NCBI GenBank assembly: GCA_910589165.1
Contig: CAJUSP010000001.1
Coordinates: 309,019-373,018 of the forward strand
Direction of reading: 5' to 3'
Length of the DNA: 64,000 nt
Origin: an uncultured Adlercreutzia sp.
GTDB taxonomy: Bacteria > Actinomycetota > Coriobacteriia > Coriobacteriales > Eggerthellaceae
Positions 60,515 through 64,000 of the stretch are shown piece by piece (the first letter of the stretch is position 1; the number at the start of each line of letters is the position of its first letter). The notes under the pieces were generated by a model. The model searched no databases. It saw only the letters and a list, made by a program, of their open reading frames with translations, and was not told the DNA's origin. Made by a program: the position numbers and the translations under genes.

Positions 60515-60943
60515 TTAGTCCTCGACCTCGACGAGTTCGATGTCGAAGTTCAGGTCCTTGCCCGCCAGCTCGTGGTTCATGTCGAAGGTGGCGATGCCGT
60601 CCTCGATGGACTTCACGAACACGGGGAAGGGCTGGCCGCCCGGCCCCATCATGTAGACGGTCTGGCCCACGGGCAGCTGATCGCCGTTGGGAATCTGGGC
60701 CACGGGCACCTGCTGCACGGCCTCCTCGTTGTACTCGCCGTAGGCCTCGGCGGCCGGAATGTGGACGGTCTTCTTCTCGCCCACGGCCATGTCCTCTACG
60801 GCGGCATCGAAGCCGGGGATCATCTGGCCGGCCATGCAGACGAACTCGATGGGCTCGCCGCGATCCACCGACGAGTCGAACTTGGTGCCGTCGTCCAGCG
60901 TGCCGGTGTAGTGGACCTTGACCTTCTTGCCTTTGTTGCTCAT
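60515..60943 (-). CDS. FKBP-type peptidyl-prolyl isomerase (SlyD-like)
   Basis: 142 residues from ATG 60943 (AAAGGAG upstream). VKVHYTGTLDDGTKFDSS and GQMIPGFDAAVEDMAVGEKKTV are FKBP core motifs; AEAYGEYNEEAVQQVP leads into the inserted flap domain of SlyD-type proteins, and FDMNHELAGKDLNFDIELV closes the fold. No His-rich metal tail. Cytoplasmic folding helper. Single gene, convergent with the REP-like cluster. Confidence 0.95.
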   Translation of the reverse strand: MSNKGKKVKVHYTGTLDDGTKFDSSVDRGEPIEFVCMAGQMIPGFDAAVEDMAVGEKKTVHIPAAEAYGEYNEEAVQQVPVAQIPNGDQLPVGQTVYMMGPGGQPFPVFVKSIEDGIATFDMNHELAGKDLNFDIELVEVED

Positions 60944-61234
60944 GAGGTGAGCTCCTTTCAATTAAGGTACGTCGGTTCAGTCTAGCGGACGGGCGGCGGC
61001 GCGGCGCGGGCGCGGGCGAACCTGCTCCAAGTTGTCATAAAACGTGGTGCGCGCCCGATGCGGCGCCGGGCGTCCGTGCACAAGATCCGCTTGGGGGCGC
61101 GGCCAAAAGGATGGAAGCATTTTAGGTAAGTTGACTCAACGGCGGGCCCGTTTGGCGGTATGATGGAACCCGCAGTGAACGAGCCATCGTTTTATGCACA
61201 TGATCAATCTAAGCCCTGCGGGGCATGAAACGGA

Positions 61235-61263
61235 TCCGGCGCCCCGTCGCGGGCGGCGCCGGA
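61235..61263 (+). promoter_or_regulatory. leader hairpin before argC
   Basis: 9-bp stem (61235-61243 with 61255-61263) whose 3' arm runs into GGAGG (61261-61265). A TATGAT -10-like box is at 61159-61164. I see no clear arginine-repressor site in 60944-61280. Confidence 0.4.
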
Positions 61264-61280
61264 GGAAAGGCGAGGCAGCT

Positions 61281-62339
61281 ATGACCTATCGTGCGGGAGT
61301 CGTGGGGGCGGCCGGATTCGCCGGCATCGAGCTGGTGCGCCTGCTGCTGCGCCACCCGGAGTTCGACTTGGCGCTCGCCACCTCCGACGCCTTGGCCGGA
61401 ACCCTCATCGCCCAGGCCTATCCGGCGTTTTCCGGCGTGACCGACCTGGCGTTTTCCACCCACGAGGACGCCGACTTCTCTGCCTGCGACGTGGTGTTTC
61501 TGGCCGTGCCCCACAAGGCGGCCATGGGCGTGGCTCCGGCGCTTATCGCCTCCGGCGTCACCGTTGTGGACCTGTCTGCCGACTTCCGCCTGAAGGATCC
61601 GGCGGTGTACGAGCAGTGGTACGCCCCGCACACGGCCACCGACCTTCTGGCTACCGCCGCTTTCGGTCTGCCCGAGCTTACCGGCGAGGAACTGGCCGCC
61701 GCGGCCGCCCGCCGCGCCGCCGGCGAGGCGGTGCTCGTGGGATGCGCCGGCTGCTACCCGACGGCCACCTCGCTGGCCGCAGCCCCGGCCATCCGCGCGG
61801 GGCTCGTGGATGCTGTCGCGCCCGTGGTGGCCGACGCCATCTCCGGGGTGACCGGCGCCGGCAAGAAGGCCACCGAGCGCACGCACTTCTGCTTCGCCAA
61901 CGAGAATGCCGAGGCCTACGGCGTGGGCACCCACCGTCACACGCCGGAAATTGAGCAGATTCTGGGCCTTAAGGATCGCCTCGTGTTCACGCCCCATCTG
62001 GCGCCGCTGAACCGCGGCCTGCTTTCCACGGTAACGCTGCCGATGGCCCCCGGCGCGAAGACGACCACCGAGGAGCTGGTGGCTCTCTACCGCGACTTCT
62101 ACGCGGAAAGCCCGCTCGTCACCGTGATGGATGCCGGGGTGCAGCCGCGCACGGCCTCGGTGGCCGGCACGGTGCGCGCCCAGGTGGGCGTGGTGGCTCA
62201 TCCGGCCGGCGTCATCGTGGCCACGGGCGCCATCGACAACCTGGGCAAGGGCGCGGCCGGCCAGGCCGTCCAGTGCGCCAACATCGTCTTCGGCCTGCCG
62301 GAGACCTGCGGCCTGGAAGAGATAGCGAACCCGGTTTAA
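61281..62339 (+). CDS. argC: N-acetyl-gamma-glutamyl-phosphate reductase
   Basis: 352 residues from ATG 61281. AGVVGAAGFAGIELVRLLLRHP is the NADP-binding loop; VGCAGCYPTATSLAAAP carries the catalytic Cys, and THRHTPEIEQIL and RGLLSTVTLPM are family segments. Reduces N-acetylglutamyl phosphate to the semialdehyde in arginine biosynthesis. First gene of argC-argJ-argB. The upstream in-frame ATG (61194) would add a basic leader and is not used. Confidence 0.96.
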   Translation: MTYRAGVVGAAGFAGIELVRLLLRHPEFDLALATSDALAGTLIAQAYPAFSGVTDLAFSTHEDADFSACDVVFLAVPHKAAMGVAPALIASGVTVVDLSADFRLKDPAVYEQWYAPHTATDLLATAAFGLPELTGEELAAAAARRAAGEAVLVGCAGCYPTATSLAAAPAIRAGLVDAVAPVVADAISGVTGAGKKATERTHFCFANENAEAYGVGTHRHTPEIEQILGLKDRLVFTPHLAPLNRGLLSTVTLPMAPGAKTTTEELVALYRDFYAESPLVTVMDAGVQPRTASVAGTVRAQVGVVAHPAGVIVATGAIDNLGKGAAGQAVQCANIVFGLPETCGLEEIANPV

Positions 62340-62362
62340 GCGAGAAGGCGAGGGGGATGAAG

Positions 62363-62467
62363 GTGAGACACGGCCCCGGAGGGGTGTCTCATCCCCGCAG
62401 CATCTCCCAGCGCGAAGCGCCGCATGGCCTCCGGGGAATGAGACACCCCTCCGGGGCCGTGTCTCAC
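62363..62467. repeat. 105-bp palindromic element, copy 2 (between argC and argJ)
   Basis: Arms 62363-62392 and 62438-62467 are perfect 30-bp inverted repeats around a 45-base loop; total length equals copy 1, and both loops share GCGAAGC at the same place. Fills most of the argC-argJ gap. Confidence 0.9.
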
Positions 62468-62487
62468 GAAAGAAAGGACTGTTACTT

Positions 62488-63777
62488 ATGGCAGACAGCG
62501 ATATCGTCTTAGACGAAAGCGGCAACGCCGCATCGGCGGTCGGCTTCGCGGCCATCGGCGTGCATGCCGGCTTCCGCCCCGACCCCGAGCGGCTCGATAT
62601 GGCGCTCGTGGTAGCCGACGAGCCCTGCGCGGCGGCGGCCACCTTCACCACGAACGTCTTCTGCGCGGCCCCCGTGCGCGTCAGCTGCGAGCACTTCTCT
62701 GAAACCGGCTGCGGGGCTCCGGCCTACGGTTGCGCCCGTGCTGTGGTGGTGAACTCCGGCATCGCCAACGCCGCCACCGGCGAGGTGGGCCTGGAAAACG
62801 CCCGCAAAACTGCCGAGATCGTTGGCGAGGCCGTGGGCTGCCCGGCCAACGAGGTGCTCGTGGCCTCCACGGGCGTCATCGGTCAGCACTTGAACCTGGA
62901 GCCCTTCGGCACCGGCGTGCCGGCGGCCCTGGCCACCCTGGCCGGCACCGCCGACGAGGCCCGGGCCGAGGTGGGCCTTACGGCCGCCCGGGCCATCATG
63001 ACCACCGACACGGTGCCCAAGCACGCTGCCGTGCGCTTCTCCGGCGACGGCATCGGCTACCCTGGCGCCACGTTCACCATCGGCGGCATGGCCAAGGGCT
63101 CCGGCATGATCATGCCGAACATGGCCACGATGATCGCCGTGCTCACCACCGACGCGCCCGTGGCCGCTCCGGACCTGTCCCGGGCGCTCAGCGGCGCGGT
63201 GGGCAAGAGCTTCAACAAGGTCACCGTGGATTCCGACACCTCCACCAACGACTCCTGCTTCCTGCTGGCCTCCGGCGCCGCCGCGCCCGCGGGCCCTGCG
63301 TTCACGCGCGAGAGCCCGGCCTACGAGCGCTTCTGCGAGGCGCTCGAGGCGCTCTGCGTCTTCCTCGCCCGCGCCATGGCCGCCGACGGCGAGGGGGCCA
63401 CGCGCCTTATCACCGTCACGGTCAACGGCGCCGCCACGGCCGAAGACGCCGACGTCGCTGCCCGTACCGTGGCCAACTCGCCCCTCGTGAAGACGGCGGT
63501 GTTCGGCCACGACGCCAATTGGGGCCGTGTTGCCGCCGCCCTCGGACGCTCGGGCGCCCACTTCCAGCAAGAGGCCGTCGACATCGATATACTGGGCCTG
63601 CCGGTGTGCCGCGCCGGCCTTGTGGTCGACTTCGACGAGGACGAGGCGCTGCGCCGCTTCGAGGCGCCGGAAGTGGCCATCGAGGTGAACCTGCACGCCG
63701 GTGAGGAGTCCGCCACGGTGTGGACCTGCGACTTCTCGCACGACTATGTAACGATCAACGGAGACTATCGCTCATGA
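62488..63777 (+). CDS. argJ: glutamate N-acetyltransferase / amino-acid N-acetyltransferase
   Basis: 429 residues; GAAAGGAC upstream. The self-cleavage region KGSGMIMPNMATMIAVLTT is intact (cut before Thr), as is DSDTSTNDSCF. The C-terminus TCDFSHDYVTINGDYRS is standard. Bifunctional forms recycle the acetyl group from ornithine to glutamate and can also use acetyl-CoA; which applies here is not decided by sequence. Its stop overlaps the argB start (ATGA). Confidence 0.96.
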   Translation: MADSDIVLDESGNAASAVGFAAIGVHAGFRPDPERLDMALVVADEPCAAAATFTTNVFCAAPVRVSCEHFSETGCGAPAYGCARAVVVNSGIANAATGEVGLENARKTAEIVGEAVGCPANEVLVASTGVIGQHLNLEPFGTGVPAALATLAGTADEARAEVGLTAARAIMTTDTVPKHAAVRFSGDGIGYPGATFTIGGMAKGSGMIMPNMATMIAVLTTDAPVAAPDLSRALSGAVGKSFNKVTVDSDTSTNDSCFLLASGAAAPAGPAFTRESPAYERFCEALEALCVFLARAMAADGEGATRLITVTVNGAATAEDADVAARTVANSPLVKTAVFGHDANWGRVAAALGRSGAHFQQEAVDIDILGLPVCRAGLVVDFDEDEALRRFEAPEVAIEVNLHAGEESATVWTCDFSHDYVTINGDYRS

Positions 63778-64000
63778 AGTACGCATCAGAGGCCCGCGCC
63801 AGCGGCATCGCCGAATCCACCGGAGAGATCCTCTTCGAGGCCATGCCGTGGCTCAAGCAGGTGACGGGCAAGACCATCGTCATCAAGTACGGCGGCTCGG
63901 CCATGGAGAACCCCGAGCTTGCCGCCGAGGTTATGGCCGATATCGTGCTGCTGAAGATCCTCGGCGTGAACCCCGTGCTCGTGCACGGCGGCGGCAAGGC
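63774..64000 (+). CDS. argB: acetylglutamate kinase, 3' end cut by window
   Basis: About 75 residues before the edge: VTGKTIVIKYGGSAM is the N-terminal phosphate loop and GVNPVLVHGGGK the second glycine-rich loop of NAG kinase. ATG overlaps the argJ stop by 4 bases, so the arg genes are coupled. Phosphorylates N-acetylglutamate. Incomplete in this window. Confidence 0.95.
   Translation, partial: MKYASEARASGIAESTGEILFEAMPWLKQVTGKTIVIKYGGSAMENPELAAEVMADIVLLKILGVNPVLVHGGGK

Overview
The window is a high-GC, gene-dense segment of what looks like an anaerobic actinobacterium of the class Coriobacteriia, probably family Eggerthellaceae. This is inferred from GC-rich codon use, many Tat-type and lipobox signal peptides, multihaem c-type cytochromes, molybdenum-enzyme genes with a TorD chaperone, a 12-TM LuxR-type membrane regulator, and an OxlT-like MFS carrier. 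I cannot name the species from sequence alone. I saw no rRNA, tRNA, CRISPR array or transposase.

Layout. 1-9.9 kb is housekeeping: an OFA-family MFS carrier (cut by the window edge), tatA, greA, lysS (fused to a tRNA-binding domain), a voltage-gated-type K+ channel, clpC behind a CIRCE-like operator, then ispD-ispF. 9.9-12.1 kb is a divergent pair, an exported flavodoxin-like lipoprotein and a LysR regulator.

12.1-37.4 kb is the striking part. Six paralogous two-gene modules lie in one orientation. Each has a lipoprotein with three CxxCH haem motifs fused to a sulfite-oxidase-fold (Oxidored_molyb) domain and its Ig-like dimerisation domain, followed by a smaller Sec-exported protein that is a stripped sulfite-oxidase-fold core. 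Interleaved are four MerR-type regulators with C-terminal effector-binding domains, three exported rhodanese-like proteins, a Tat-exported isochorismatase-family hydrolase, and an AAA ATPase. The module and rhodanese promoters show a 19-bp -35/-10 spacer, and most carry a CCYTAGG dyad, the signature of MerR control. I read this as an amplified extracytoplasmic electron-transfer system with module-specific induction; its substrates are unknown.

37.4-47.4 kb is an oxidoreductase region: LysR, two aldo/keto reductases, an alpha/beta-hydrolase lipoprotein, a degenerate iron-ADH-fold protein, two exported flavodoxin-like lipoproteins, a RibD/DHFR-like reductase, a dienelactone-hydrolase-like enzyme and an FMN reductase. 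Several share a palindromic operator, TTTGAAC-N6-GTTCA. 47.4-53 kb holds a DMSO-reductase-family operon (catalytic subunit, 4Fe-4S subunit, TorD) with a divergent LuxR regulator.

53-64 kb returns to core functions: an ECF sigma/anti-sigma pair, a HipA-like kinase, cysS, a U32 peptidase carrying an in-frame 105-bp palindromic repeat, a PucR regulator, an FKBP isomerase, and the arginine operon argC-argJ-argB (running off the end). A second copy of the 105-bp repeat sits between argC and argJ.
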